From: Piezodorus guildinii
Taxonomy: Eukaryota > Arthropoda > Insecta > Hemiptera > Pentatomidae
NCBI GenBank assembly: GCA_023052935.1
Contig: CM041292.1
Location: 150,216,939-150,280,938, forward strand
Direction of reading: 5' to 3'
Length of the DNA: 64,000 bases
Part shown: piece after piece, positions 49,401-60,631 of the stretch
How the letters are laid out: every line of letters starts with the position of its first letter
Numbering within the stretch: the stretch's first letter is position 1
Translations under genes and position numbers: made by a program
The notes under the pieces: model-generated
What the model saw: only the letters and a program-made list of their open reading frames with translations
What the model was told of the DNA's origin: nothing
Database searches by the model: none

Positions 49401-51840
49401 GCATCCAATTTTCAGTAAAATGATTATTTGTATTCATTAAAAAGAAAGAAAGAAAAAACAAAAAAAAAATTACATATTAATATAAAATTATGGAGGCTAG
49501 TTCCAAAATGTTTTAAAACAAGTTCTCAAAACTGAATTTTAGCTTTGAAGGGTTTTTGAATGTTGTTTTTTCTTTTGAATTTTATGAAAATAAGGTTTAT
49601 ATTGAAAAGAAGTACACAAATACATTCTTTTTTAACATTTTATCAGAACCAATTGAAACAATACTTTATCTACATTTATTTTTTAAATTTATATTCAGAA
49701 TGGTTATTTTATTCCTTGTTTAACTGCTAACAACTTAGATTGACTAGAGATTATTATCATTTTTATTTTTAATCTTAATCTATTAAAAGATTTTTAAACT
49801 TTATTTCTAAATTAATGTTATTAAAGTATTGTTATTTGTGTGTGGCACATTTACTTGCCCACTTAGATGGTTAAATGGCGTCCTGGTTAATGAAATTGTA
49901 ATTTAAAAACAAAACAAAAAAACTTTCATTTATTCTCAAGATATGTAATGAGAAAAACACTGGCTTAGATGGTTATGAAATTCAATACTGGCTAAAACAT
50001 TATTAACACATTTATTTATTTTCCTTTTCTTGAATCAAAGATGTTTCTAAAAGGACAAATATTTTACATTCAATTTCTTATAGTATCAATAATATATTAT
50101 ACTACTCGTTTTTCTTATATTTTTCATAATATCGTATAGTGTTTATCCTGATCAAAATATTATATAAAAGTTAATACAAAACATATTTATTTATAGACTT
50201 CATCTAAGTTAATCTTCTCTTCTTACCCCTCTTTATTGTCATTCAATTTTATATCTGTATATAATAAATTTGAGATTTTTTTTTTTTTATCTATGAATAA
50301 TTTTTGGAGTAGATAAGTGGAGGGCAATTTAGCAAATAATCAGCTTCTAGATAATAGCCATAAGGGATAGAACCGAAAACAAAATTAATAAGTAAATCAG
50401 CTGACTCACATTTTAAAGGTAACTTTATAGACTTGATTTATGAAAAATATATAGCTAAATTTGTCATTTATAAATCTTAAAACTATCTTTAGTTTTTATC
50501 CATCTTACTTTTAGTATTTTAGCATTTCATGAATTCTACTTTGAGATAAAAACAATAAATATGCATTCCTAGTAATTCTGGTAATTAATTAAAAGAATAT
50601 TATGTGTTGATCCTAAAACAATATAATAGACGGTTCAATAAATATTTTGATGCCATTTATATCTTTATGAGGAAAAAATTGAATATCATGAAAATAGAAT
50701 TATCTTAATTGATTAGTGTAAAGTAATACCTATCTGACCAATTAAAAAAATTAAATAAAGGAGAAGATGTCTCAACAATGAAAAGTCAATGTTAAATTTT
50801 TAGCAATTAAAATTCAGGGAAAGAAAAAATATATGCAACAAGCAAAACAAAAACTTGATTATTTTTAATGGTGATTTATAAAATTAAATTAGAATTTTAT
50901 AAATTATACGATAAATGTAAATTTCAATGCTTTGAATATTAGAAAAAAATGTTATTATATTTTTTATTCAAATATGTATTTTTGAAACTTGGATACTTAT
51001 GTAATTCAGGTAAATTATGTAAACTCTGATCATTTACTAAAGAAAATAAACAACTAACTGAGATTTTTAAGTTGATCCAAAAATCGTAAAAAAAATGAAC
51101 AAATATATTATTGTTTATGATAAATATTGAAAATCAGAAAACGATTACGTTGACAGAACAGAAAAACAACATGGAAATTAAAATTAAATGTACATATTTA
51201 TCCAGTTTAATATATATCTATTTTATTCACGTGAACACAATTATATTATAAAATATACGAGTGTTTACTGTTAAAAAGCGAAGGTTTATAAATGTAAGAA
51301 ATAAAGAGGGAAAATAAAAAAATCGAAAAAAAAAAATACGAAACGTTAAAATAAAAATTATATGACTTCTATTTAAAAAGTGGCAAGAAAACTTTAGAAG
51401 CATATTTAAAAAAAGAAAAAAAATCAATAATAACATTCTATTCACCAACGTCAAATGTGTGGTTTGATACCCGATTTTGCCAAACCCAAAACACGTTTTA
51501 AAATTAATTAAATAATAAATCTGATATGCAATAGGACGTTTAAAGTTTTGTTTTATCGAGGACAGAAAGAAATTACAATGGGATTTTATTTTATTACACA
51601 TTCAAAAAAAGCTAAACATGTAGGAGTCCATAACGAATGTTTAGTAGGGAACTTAAGATCTATTTGATTGCTAAGAATTATTCATTAACAATTAAAAGAA
51701 ACGTAATTAAAACGAAATTTCTTGATGGAGAAAAGTGTTTAAGAGTCAGAGGTTACACAAGGGTTTGCCAACAGTTTCAAATTTGGCAGTTTACAAACAT
51801 TTAACAATTATAACCTTTTTAGAGAGTAGGTTACGATTCT
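46407..51840. other. AT-rich intergenic stretch, no gene seen
   Basis: 5.4 kb with only short, unconserved open frames, poly-T and poly-A runs and no motif of a known family on either strand. It may hold the 5' exons or promoter of the next gene or very old repeats that I cannot recognise. Confidence 0.5.
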
Positions 51841-52200
51841 GTTGGCCCCCGTTTCCTCTCGCGCCGTTCGTTGTTTAAGTTAAGAACAAGCCTGCTAGAT
51901 CGGAAAGTCAACATCATTCTTACTAGATCTTTTAAAATGTTTTCCTGTGGTTCGTGTGTTTTCATTGTACTTACAACGCTCTGTTTTGCTTAACAGGACT
52001 TGATTACTTCGGAAGTGCTTATTCAGTGATGGTTTAGAAGGTAATTGGAACTCTTCGGACTGTTTATCTGAAAAGAGTTGAACTGCTTTTGAGGTGTGAT
52101 GGACTCGACCCTGTGTCTTCAAGAAATGCAAGTTTGTTCGTCTGTTTTAATTAGTGCCTACTTTTTCTTCCGTTAGCTTACAAGGGTTTGCAGACAAATA
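51841..52200 (+). promoter_or_regulatory. Probable promoter / 5' UTR of the MGA-like gene
   Basis: GC content rises locally (GGCCCCCGTTTCCTCTCGCG near 51845) after 5 kb of AT-rich sequence, and unique sequence leads to the candidate first coding exon at 52201. No TATA box or initiator can be assigned with confidence. Confidence 0.35.
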
Positions 52201-52245
52201 ATGAAAAGGAAACGTATTGTCTATGGAATAGAAGTTATTATAAAT
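52201..52245 (+). CDS. Candidate first coding exon of the MGA-like gene
   Basis: ATG at 52201 opens 15 codons (MKRKRIVYGIEVIIN) with an in-frame stop upstream at 52174. It ends in phase 0 at a strong donor (AAT|GTAAGT). 146 bases on, CTGTTTTACAG|GAACC (exon start 52392) is a good acceptor, also phase 0, and joins the frame of the long ORF. If used, the first seven residues of the long ORF as it stands (MKTAVLQ) are intronic. Alternatively, translation starts at 52371, which has an in-frame stop two codons upstream. Confidence 0.45.
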
Positions 52246-52370
52246 GTAAGTGTAATCTTTAAGTTATCATTTCTTACAAAAAAGTTTATTTTGAATGTAT
52301 TACAAATAATGTAATTTTAAAAAGAGAGGATCCCTCTAGGAGTCTTGAATGAAAATATTCTCATTGAAAA

Positions 52371-55300
52371 ATGAAAACAGCTGTTTTACAGGAACCAATT
52401 CTTTTTAATGTTCCTACTAAAAGTATTAATTCCACAAAAAAACTTGACAGTCAACTGTTTAACCTAGATATCAGTGAATATAGAACTAAATGCAGTGTAA
52501 GGTACATTTCTGACTTTCAAAGACCTGTTGTTTATCCAAATATTGGCAAAGCAATTAAACTTCTTCATCTAGTTTCTTATTTGCATTCATTAAGGTCTTA
52601 TTTTGAGAGCAAAATAAATATTTATTTTTGTGAAAAATGTTTGCTTCATTTTAAAAATGTGATTCTTTTTGAAAAATACGATGGTTGTTGTAGTTGCATT
52701 AATGGCTCTTCCTCATCACCATCGAGGTTAATAGGTACTATTAATTTATTATATTCTACTGTTTATCCTCTAGAACCCAAAGCATACATCATGGGTTGTT
52801 TGTGTAAAGGAATAGTTCTTAAGAAGAGACCATATATGCTTTGTGGTTGTATTTACTCCCACAATCACCTCAATCATGATAGCATTTTTAAAAGAATCGT
52901 TAAAGTTGAAACTAAAATATGGAATAAGATATTTAAAGTTAGTTCACTGAATTATTCTTCAGAAGGAAATATTTTTGACTTGTTACATAAGATTAAGAAC
53001 CATAACAACATTGAACCTCTTCTAAGAAATGTTCCTTATTCTAAACTCTATGATCTACAATTAGAATTTTTTGAATTGTGTTACCATTTGTATGAACAAT
53101 GTCTTTGTGCTTTTTGTCATTTTGATGATGAAATTTCAGTTAATCATCGAAAGTGGTTATTTCATGCTTGTACTTTAAAAAAGTTATCATATCCTAATCT
53201 CAAATACTATTTCCGTTGTTTCTTATCCTTGTATATAAGAGCACTTGGCCATGATCTAATGAATGACTGTTTAAACTTTCAATTATTAAGACAAAAGTCC
53301 TTGTTTTTGTGTCCTACTTATACTGAGTTTTTGTTGTTTTTTGGATTCTTCGTTTATTGCCTTAAGGTTCTAAGGTTCCCAAGAAGTAAATCATTATTTA
53401 TTAGTAAAGTAATGTTAAATCATGTTGACAGGTGGCAAAAAAGACATATCTTCAAAATTCTCTTCCAAATTTGCAATTTATATAATAATAATATCAATTG
53501 TACCAAAACATTTTCAACAGACAAATATGAAATATTGGGTCCTGTTTGCATTCATGAAAACTACCATCAAATTATTAAATATATTTTATCCAAAGATGAT
53601 CAAATGCTGGTTAATAACATTCAAAGCTTACATATTATAAAAAAAAGAGATGCTGGTAAGAGAAGTCCATTACCGAACTTGTTGGATTTTAGGAATATTC
53701 CGTATAAAACTGTTTTCAGCGGTAGAAATTGTTTTAAGAATGTTGCGTCATCATATAATCTTTCAGAAAATCGTTCAAAAAGTAATCTTCTAAGCCTGAC
53801 TACGGGTAAAGAAGAAATAGATATCATTGATGGCATAAATATCTTTAGCTTTGAAACTGAACCAGATATGATGGAGTTTACATTGTTCCAAAATAAAAAA
53901 TTTGGCATTGAAGATGGATTTATTTCTGATTGTGCAAAAATATCTAATAGTGGAAGGATTGTACCTACAAAAACCCGTGATATAACCAAAATAAAAGGAT
54001 GGAGAAACAAACTCTTTTGTATGAACAAAGCTGATAAGAATCACATTAACACCCTCAAAAATATAAGTATTTATCCAATGAAGTATGATTTCCAAGGTGA
54101 ATTAAAGAACACAAACCTTGAGATTAAAGAAGAACCCTCAGACAATAGCTCAAAAATAAAGAAAGAGTTGGAAGTTACAGACAGTTTAGATGTTAAAACT
54201 GATGATATTATGAATTTTACAAACAATGAATTGGACCCAACAGCATGTAAGGTGAAAAGTTCGAATGATATTGATGACATTGTCATTGGTCTTAAAAGTA
54301 TGTACTTGGACGTTTTGTCAAAAGATATTTATTTTCAAGACATTTTGAAGCAAATAGATACAAATAAAGGAATTTTTGAAAGTTCTGTCTTAGATCATTA
54401 TTTAAATAATCGTTCTGAATTAAAAATTGATTTCGAGATTCCTCAACCTTATTATGCCTTTACTTCTAATGATGGACGAAAAAGTCCAGAAATACCCTCG
54501 GATATTAAAATGGCTCCACCAAAGATTAAAAATGAAGAAATGAAAGAAAAAATTAAACAGTTATCTTCAGTTGATTTTATTAAGAACATGCAAGGTGATT
54601 TATCAAAAAGAAAGTTTATTTGGGTCCATGGTAGGCCTATTATGTTAGAACATGAAAGCAAAAAACCTTTATTAAATAGCAGTAGTTCAAAAAAACGCAT
54701 GGCCAGTTGTGATTCTTTATCAGAAGTAGATGATGTTGATAAGGAAGATCATGATGCTAAACGAATGAAAATTACCAAGCAGTTGGAATTTTCTGATTCA
54801 TTCCTTTCTGATAATTCTGAGTCAAATCAGTCCGATGAAATTGAACCCAGAAAACCTTATTTATCATTGCTTAAAACGTTCCAGATTGATGATGCAGATG
54901 AAAAATGTAGTGTACCAAAACATAATTTCCCATTGATTTTCCCTTGCACTTCTTCTGTTGATGATGAGCATACAGATTGCACCAAATTTAATCAAGTGCA
55001 ACTTGTAATGGTTGTTAACATTGGTTATAAAAGGCCTTTTCTCAGAGAAGTTGTTAACAATTTAGAAAAATTGAAGAAAGATACAGTGATTATTGATGAT
55101 ATGTGGGCCCATATAGCATCATCGGCAGTCTGTAATAATAAATCTACTAAAACTGTTACAAGATATTTAGTACCAGTTGTATCAGAACCACTCATTGAAG
55201 TGGTTAAATTTAATATTGAGAATGTATCAACAAATATTGGAAATTTGAATGAACTGAATGTTCGTTCTGTATACCGTAGTATCTGTGATTCCAAATTATT

Positions 55301-58082
55301 ACAGGAAGATAAAGTAGATGCAGTGGAAGTAGAAATAAAAGAAGTTGTTGATGATATTGTTGAATATGTTGTAAAGAGGAATAAGTATGAATTATTTAAC
55401 ATTCCTTATGATCCAGATGTTCCTGATCCTAAATTAAATATAAAACGTCCTGTTAAAAAAGTCAAGAAAACTAAAGTGGAAAGGGAATTAAAAAGGCTTA
55501 TTAATGTAACTTTGGTTGATAATCGCCATGAAAATGAAAATTCTGCAGGTAAAAGCTCATGTGACAATGAACATTGTTTAAAAGGCTGCATTTGTAATAG
55601 CTTAAATGGTAGACTGACGAGTTTTCATTGTGGAAAGCTGGGTTGTATGTTCGAATGTTCATGTGATTCTAAAAGTAACTATACCCTTAAAAACTTTATG
55701 CAACATGGAAGAAATAGTACTTTAGCCAAAGACGAGTCTAGTTGGCACCAAACTGTTATTTGTAAAAATAATGAAATAGTTGAGGTGAAGGCTGGAGGAG
55801 GTAAATCCAAACGGGAAAAAAAGCTACCTACCAGATTTCGTAATAATGTTTTGTTGGGTAAAGAAATGAACTGCTTGGATATATTTCCTTCAAGTCCTGA
55901 AAACATGAAATCCCCTTCTCCCAACAAGGAAAAGGAAATTAAAACTAAAGAGTCCAAAATAAAAGAAAAGGATACAAAAAGCAAAGAAAAAATGGTGAAA
56001 TCGGCTGAAAAGGATAAGGAAATAAAATTACTAGATAAAGAAATTAAAGTTAAAGAAGTTGGTGTGAATAATAAAAAGGAAGATAAAGTTAAAGTAAAAA
56101 ATTTGGAATTAAAAAGTAATAATAAATGTAATGAACATGCTATCAATGAAATTGGTAATGATAAATTTGCCAAAATAGTAGGTAACAAAATTGCATTACC
56201 CTTCAAAACTAGTGTAAAAAGGGTGGATACGAAACAAAAAGCTTTAATATCAGGAAATTTAAATCAAACATTAAACCAAACAGAATTAAAGAAAATTGCT
56301 AAAATGTGTAATGATGAAAGAAGCCAAATTTTAACGCTGGCAGATGTGTTTGTTTGGTGTTCAATTCATTTTCGGTACAGTTGTTCTTGTTCAGCCCAAG
56401 TATTTATTTTGAAAAACAACAGGTTAGTGTGGAAACCCACTGCTAGCAGAACTCATTTAACTTCAAAACATATGTCGCAAATTGTTATCAACAAATCAAT
56501 GCCCAAGTATCACATTTATGATCGAAACGCATATTGTGCCAGAACCTATGGATCTGTATTTAATTATAAGTTAAGAAACAGTAACCCTGTTTTTAAATCT
56601 AAAAGATTAAATGAAATTGTGAATGATGTTCTATCAAATACTAATAGCTTCTTAAAAATTGACTATGCTTCCATTAATACACAGTCACGCAAGATAGAAT
56701 CAAAAATAACAAAAGAGTTGGATAAAAATGTAACACCCGTTAAAATTATCTCAAATTTGAGTATGCAGCCTAGCAATAAACTACTAATACCTCCAAATGT
56801 CATCCATAATATCACTACAGAAGTAAAAAATCGGAAAAGGAAAGAGGTGGATGATGAAAGAATAGTTGATGCTACAAAACCTGGTCCTATTATTATTACA
56901 AATATTAAGGATATTAAAGATATTAAAGATGAAATAATTCTTCAGAGTGTGAAAAAGCGATATAGAATTGGTCCTGCACATTTTGATGGTAAAGGAAGTT
57001 ATAGAGCAATAGCTTGTGGCATTCCAGGTAAAACAATTTTTAAACAATCTTCAAATGACCAGGTCAATAATGTTACAGACCAAGAGATCATGTCTTCATT
57101 GAATGTGAAAGAGACCAAAGATTGTGTAAATATTAAACCATTACCCAAATATGGTTTATTATGCCTAACTCAAGGATTCGGATACTTACCTGTTAAAGAA
57201 TTCACTCAAAAGAAATTACAAGTTCAAGATCCTTTAAGTGAACATGTTTTCCACTGTTTTAAGGATATAGATTCGGCTAATAAATGGCTCAACAGGTTTT
57301 TTAAAAATCGTATTGTATTTGAGTCGCTTGCTGTAAATCTTAAATGGGTTATTGTTAAGCCTGGTATATTAAAACATTCTCAGCCATTTGATAAAAGTTT
57401 ATTAGAAAATCCATCAAAAATCATCAATAAAGATGGTTTCCTCGTAGATATCACTAACCTTAATAAAAATATTTCCAAGCAGTTTGTTGTCAATTCTTCA
57501 GTAGAAATTCAACAACCTGTTGATCCTAAAACAAGAATAATAGTTAATGCAACTGAAGTTAAGCAAAATGGTGATGAAATTCCTTTTAAGAAAGCCAAGA
57601 TTTCTCCTGTTTCTATTAAAGACAAAAATGTTACCTCTCCTAATCAGGGTATCATTATTAATTCCAATCTCATTAAAAAACCAAGTGCTTTTTTGCAAAG
57701 AACAAGTAGCCAGGAAGATCATTGTGGCAAACTCAATACGACACCTTCTCCTAATGGTAGTAATCATAAGGCATTCTTTAGGTTAAGTAGTGGTTCAAAT
57801 CCTTCTAATGACGGTTGTTTTATACCTCTCATTCCTGCTAATGTTTCTAAAGAATCTTTTCAAATAAAAAATGCCAATGAAAGTAACTGTAAAGAAACAG
57901 AACTTGCTGATCCATTAGGCAGTAGATCTAATAATAATAAAAGTTCAAATACAATTTCGATTGCTGACTTTTTGAAACAATCACAACAACAAAATTTAAT
58001 AATAAAACGTATACCAAAATCTGTGCCATTTAATAGTAAAGCATTGCCAGGAAAAAGTATTTTAAAGACTAAGTTCAAATAA
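52371..58082 (+). CDS. Large nuclear-type protein with MGA-like (DUF4801-like) Cys-rich domain
   Basis: A 1903-residue ORF without introns. Residues ~80-115 hold a Cys-rich patch (FCEKCLLHF, CCSCI) and ~140-300 a Cys/His-rich region (MGCLCKGIV, CLCAFCHFDDE) I cannot assign. 560-1060 is mostly charged and disordered. Residues ~1062-1100 carry CDNEHCLKGCICNSL then FHCGKLGCMFECSC, which resembles the conserved Cys block of MGA, the MAX-associated transcription factor of a variant Polycomb complex. A Lys/Glu-rich run follows (1179-1230), then ADVFVWCSIHFRYSCSC (~1320) and a C-terminal domain (~1528-1667: RYRIGPAHFDGKGSYRAIAC, YGLLCLTQGFGYLPVKEF, WLNRFFKNRIVFESLAVNLK). I see neither T-box nor bHLH-zipper, which vertebrate MGA has, so identity rests on the Cys block. 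The true start may be in an upstream exon (52201). Function unproven. Confidence 0.7.
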   Translation: MKTAVLQEPILFNVPTKSINSTKKLDSQLFNLDISEYRTKCSVRYISDFQRPVVYPNIGKAIKLLHLVSYLHSLRSYFESKINIYFCEKCLLHFKNVILFEKYDGCCSCINGSSSSPSRLIGTINLLYSTVYPLEPKAYIMGCLCKGIVLKKRPYMLCGCIYSHNHLNHDSIFKRIVKVETKIWNKIFKVSSLNYSSEGNIFDLLHKIKNHNNIEPLLRNVPYSKLYDLQLEFFELCYHLYEQCLCAFCHFDDEISVNHRKWLFHACTLKKLSYPNLKYYFRCFLSLYIRALGHDLMNDCLNFQLLRQKSLFLCPTYTEFLLFFGFFVYCLKVLRFPRSKSLFISKVMLNHVDRWQKRHIFKILFQICNLYNNNINCTKTFSTDKYEILGPVCIHENYHQIIKYILSKDDQMLVNNIQSLHIIKKRDAGKRSPLPNLLDFRNIPYKTVFSGRNCFKNVASSYNLSENRSKSNLLSLTTGKEEIDIIDGINIFSFETEPDMMEFTLFQNKKFGIEDGFISDCAKISNSGRIVPTKTRDITKIKGWRNKLFCMNKADKNHINTLKNISIYPMKYDFQGELKNTNLEIKEEPSDNSSKIKKELEVTDSLDVKTDDIMNFTNNELDPTACKVKSSNDIDDIVIGLKSMYLDVLSKDIYFQDILKQIDTNKGIFESSVLDHYLNNRSELKIDFEIPQPYYAFTSNDGRKSPEIPSDIKMAPPKIKNEEMKEKIKQLSSVDFIKNMQGDLSKRKFIWVHGRPIMLEHESKKPLLNSSSSKKRMASCDSLSEVDDVDKEDHDAKRMKITKQLEFSDSFLSDNSESNQSDEIEPRKPYLSLLKTFQIDDADEKCSVPKHNFPLIFPCTSSVDDEHTDCTKFNQVQLVMVVNIGYKRPFLREVVNNLEKLKKDTVIIDDMWAHIASSAVCNNKSTKTVTRYLVPVVSEPLIEVVKFNIENVSTNIGNLNELNVRSVYRSICDSKLLQEDKVDAVEVEIKEVVDDIVEYVVKRNKYELFNIPYDPDVPDPKLNIKRPVKKVKKTKVERELKRLINVTLVDNRHENENSAGKSSCDNEHCLKGCICNSLNGRLTSFHCGKLGCMFECSCDSKSNYTLKNFMQHGRNSTLAKDESSWHQTVICKNNEIVEVKAGGGKSKREKKLPTRFRNNVLLGKEMNCLDIFPSSPENMKSPSPNKEKEIKTKESKIKEKDTKSKEKMVKSAEKDKEIKLLDKEIKVKEVGVNNKKEDKVKVKNLELKSNNKCNEHAINEIGNDKFAKIVGNKIALPFKTSVKRVDTKQKALISGNLNQTLNQTELKKIAKMCNDERSQILTLADVFVWCSIHFRYSCSCSAQVFILKNNRLVWKPTASRTHLTSKHMSQIVINKSMPKYHIYDRNAYCARTYGSVFNYKLRNSNPVFKSKRLNEIVNDVLSNTNSFLKIDYASINTQSRKIESKITKELDKNVTPVKIISNLSMQPSNKLLIPPNVIHNITTEVKNRKRKEVDDERIVDATKPGPIIITNIKDIKDIKDEIILQSVKKRYRIGPAHFDGKGSYRAIACGIPGKTIFKQSSNDQVNNVTDQEIMSSLNVKETKDCVNIKPLPKYGLLCLTQGFGYLPVKEFTQKKLQVQDPLSEHVFHCFKDIDSANKWLNRFFKNRIVFESLAVNLKWVIVKPGILKHSQPFDKSLLENPSKIINKDGFLVDITNLNKNISKQFVVNSSVEIQQPVDPKTRIIVNATEVKQNGDEIPFKKAKISPVSIKDKNVTSPNQGIIINSNLIKKPSAFLQRTSSQEDHCGKLNTTPSPNGSNHKAFFRLSSGSNPSNDGCFIPLIPANVSKESFQIKNANESNCKETELADPLGSRSNNNKSSNTISIADFLKQSQQQNLIIKRIPKSVPFNSKALPGKSILKTKFK

Positions 58083-59329
58083 GTTTTGGTAAAACAAAAA
58101 TGTCTAAAACATTCCCTGATGAATATATCAAATTTGTAAATATTCAAATAGTGTAAATTAAAACTTAAAGCAGGTTCTTTATAATGTAAATATTGTATTT
58201 TATGTGAAAATTGTGTTACTGTAAATAGTGTATATTAATTTTAAATAACTATATATTGTAAATAATAAGTAGTTATTATTTTTAAGCAAACATGTATGAT
58301 AATATTCGATTATTGTGTATATAAATTGTTTTCTGTAAGTTGCTTTTCATTTAAGCATAATGAATTGTTTGAAAAAATGTATAATGTGTATAGTTTAAAA
58401 TTTTATTATTTATGTGTACTCTTAATAATTGGATACAAAGTGACTAATAGAATCTTTAATTAAATATTCCTATTTTGAGTACTTTTTTTTTATGAAAATC
58501 CTGATTTTAATATTTACTGGGCAGAGCTTTAGTTACTCAGGGCCTAAATGTTTGAATTTGTGGTTCAGATGTTTTAAATTCATTCCTTGAAATCTGTATT
58601 TACATATATTCCTATATAAATAAATATATATAAAATTTATAAATATTTCTAAAACTAAAATGAAAATTATTATTCAGTTGTGATATTTTTTTTTCTATGC
58701 CCATTTTTGGTTTTTGTAAAAGTTTTATTTTTATACTGAAAATAAGGTACCTGTAAAATATTTTTGCCAGTTTCAATTATATTGTTTTAAAATTCAAGTT
58801 ACAATATATTTTGTTTACCTTTTTCTGATGAATATGGTTATTAACAATATACATTTATAAACACACCACACACACACACATGTGTATTCACATATATATG
58901 TACATACATACATTTTTAAACTATAATTTTTTTTTCCAAGTATTAATCTCACAGATTATGGTAGTAAAAGTAAAATAAGAAGTATATGCTGACTAAACTT
59001 GAAGATGGCTGCGAAATCTCATCCATATTTGGCGATACATTAAAGAAATAAAAAAGGTGTTGCCTAGTTTTGTTTTATGCCTATATAATTATTTTTGGAT
59101 TTAACATCATAGGAAAGGGATTTTTTAATTATGGGTATATTTATTTAATCAGTTCAAATTTAAACTTGAATCTTTGAAACAAGTGTAAATTTTCAGTATT
59201 CCTTCTTAACGACGGCAAAAACAAATTAGATCATGCAAACTAATTGTTAAAAGTAATTTTCTAAATGCTGGAGGTTTTTTTTTTTAATTCTAGGGTATTT
59301 TAAAATTTAATGAAAGGTAAATTAGTTAA
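58083..59329. other. 3' UTR and AT-rich intergenic sequence
   Basis: AT-rich, with several AATAAA-like signals (for example near 58618) and an (AC)n patch at 58863-58880. No gene or element recognised. Confidence 0.5.
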
Positions 59330-59484
59330 TAAAAATCCGGTGCATGGTACACGCAACTTTCTCTTACCTCACTTATTGACATATGTTGTAAGAAAACATT
59401 AAGTTAAAAAAATAATGGAGGAGAAGTTAACCTGAGGTGCAGTCATCAAAATATATTCAATTAAGTAGAAACTTAATTTATTGT

Positions 59485-59523
59485 GCCAATGTTTCGGCCT
59501 AAATTTTATCCCATCTTCAAGGC
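59485..59523 (-). ncRNA. Hammerhead-like relic
   Basis: The complement reads GCC-TTGAAGATGGG, then AGGCCGAAACATTGGC. The GAAAC box, stem I (GCC/GGC) and overall length fit the other loci, but the first box reads CTTGAAGA instead of CTGATGA and the triplet is ATT. Possibly a variant, more likely dead. Confidence 0.4.
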
Positions 59524-59626
59524 GTTTGAAGTAGAGAGATCACAACAATGATTGTTCATTTTTGCAATTTCCCTGAATATTGCATTCAATTTCGGCCGAA
59601 ATGTTGGCAAAACAAGTTTCTACTTG

Positions 59627-60077
59627 GGGATCACTTGTAGCTGGGTGGCTAGCAAAACAGCCTCCTATGCCAAAGGTCACGGGTTCGAACCCGTAGATGG
59701 TTCTAGGATTTTTTAATGGGAGTAAAAAATCCTTTGTTATGCCGTCCTTCGGAGGAGACGTTAAAAGATGGTCCCGAGCCTGTGCGATGTCAGATTCTTG
59801 TTAAAGATCCCTATCCAATAAATCTTGATAGGCAAAATTTAGAGCTCCTGCTGTAGCATCGTCCGATTAGCCACAGCAGCATAAAGAGATGTAAAATAAA
59901 TAAACAAACAAATGAATAAAATTGGAGGCTGATTTATACTTCACCACACTTTTATTAAAATTCAATGCGCCCTGCATTGATTTTTAATAAAAGAGTGATG
60001 AAGTATAAATCAGCCTCCAATTTTATTCATAGAATTTGACCTTCACCTTAAAGGATCTACACTTTATTAAACAAACA
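59627..60077 (+). mobile_element. tRNA-derived SINE with 13-bp target duplication (interrupted by a hairpin)
   Basis: Flanked by AAGTTTCTACTTG on both sides (59614-59626 and 60078-60090). Head: TAGCTGGGTGGCTAGC as A box; B box GGGTTCGAACCCG; body TCCTAGGATTTTTT, GCCGTCCTTCGGAGGAGACG, GAGCCTGTGCGATGTCAG; tail ATCGTCCGATTAGCCACAGC, CATAAAG, then an (AAAC)n end. A 119-bp hairpin (59912-60030) sits within the AAACAAACAAA tail, which is repeated at 60068-60079. Confidence 0.85.
59912..60030. repeat. Near-perfect 119-bp hairpin within a SINE tail
   Basis: ATGAATAAAATTGGAGGCTG ... TTTTATTAAAA on the left pairs with its complement ending CAGCCTCCAATTTTATTCAT on the right around a GCGCCCTGC loop. It is bracketed by the SINE tail motif AAACAAACAAA, which looks like the target duplication of this insertion. 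Confidence 0.75.
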
Positions 60078-60631
60078 AAGTTTCTACTTGATTAAGCGCT
60101 TTTGAAGACTGCACCCCACATTCATTAACTTCTTAATACTTTTTTTTAACAAAAAAAGTAATTATTTTGTTTTGATGGAAACCTTTATTTTAGATTAACT
60201 AATGTAACAATCATCAATGAAGTTTATGTTGGATAACATTTTTTCTAAAATCTTGTAACTTTCCAATTGTATATCATAGATGTATTTATTACTATTCTTA
60301 TTTGTGAAAAAAAAAAAAAATTGAAAATATTGCTGCTTTTTTCTCCTGCTGTTAGTAATCAGATTATTTCATATTCACCCATTTTTACCTAATGCTAACA
60401 AGCAGATAAGGTTAATTATTTTTAATCAGTAAACTTAAAGGTATTTTAGAGAAAAATATTTAATAAAATTGATGGCCAATGCCATAAACGACTGTTTTAT
60501 AAAGGATACATCCTGTATAAACTTAAAGACCATTTAAGTTTACATTGATATAGATAGTTTAATCAAAATGGTGAGAGCTGTTTTCGAAAAAATTATAAAA
60601 ATGTTACTAAAGCCATCGCTATAAAATAATA

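Larger units (their letters stand above)
59434..60117. mobile_element. Foldback element holding a SINE
   Basis: Arms GAGGTGCAGTCATCAAAATA and TTAAGTAGAAACTT (59434-59474) against AAGTTTCTACTTGATTAAGC and TGAAGACTGCACCCC (60078-60117). Contains a hammerhead-like relic (59485-59523) and its partial mirror (GGCCGAAATGTTGGC, 59593-59608). A SINE with 13-bp duplications splits it. The termini match the palindrome inserted at 40701. Confidence 0.6.

Noticed and set aside
51227..51601. A 124-residue Phe/Ile-rich minus-strand ORF that could pass as a membrane protein.
   Set aside because: Hydrophobicity is what an A-rich plus strand gives in antisense; no family motif, no splice context.
53621..57767. 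Several long minus-strand ORFs (up to 175 residues) inside the MGA-like gene.
   Set aside because: Mirror frames of the Lys/Glu/Asp-rich plus-strand ORF; their Leu/Phe/Ser-rich composition is that expected of antisense.
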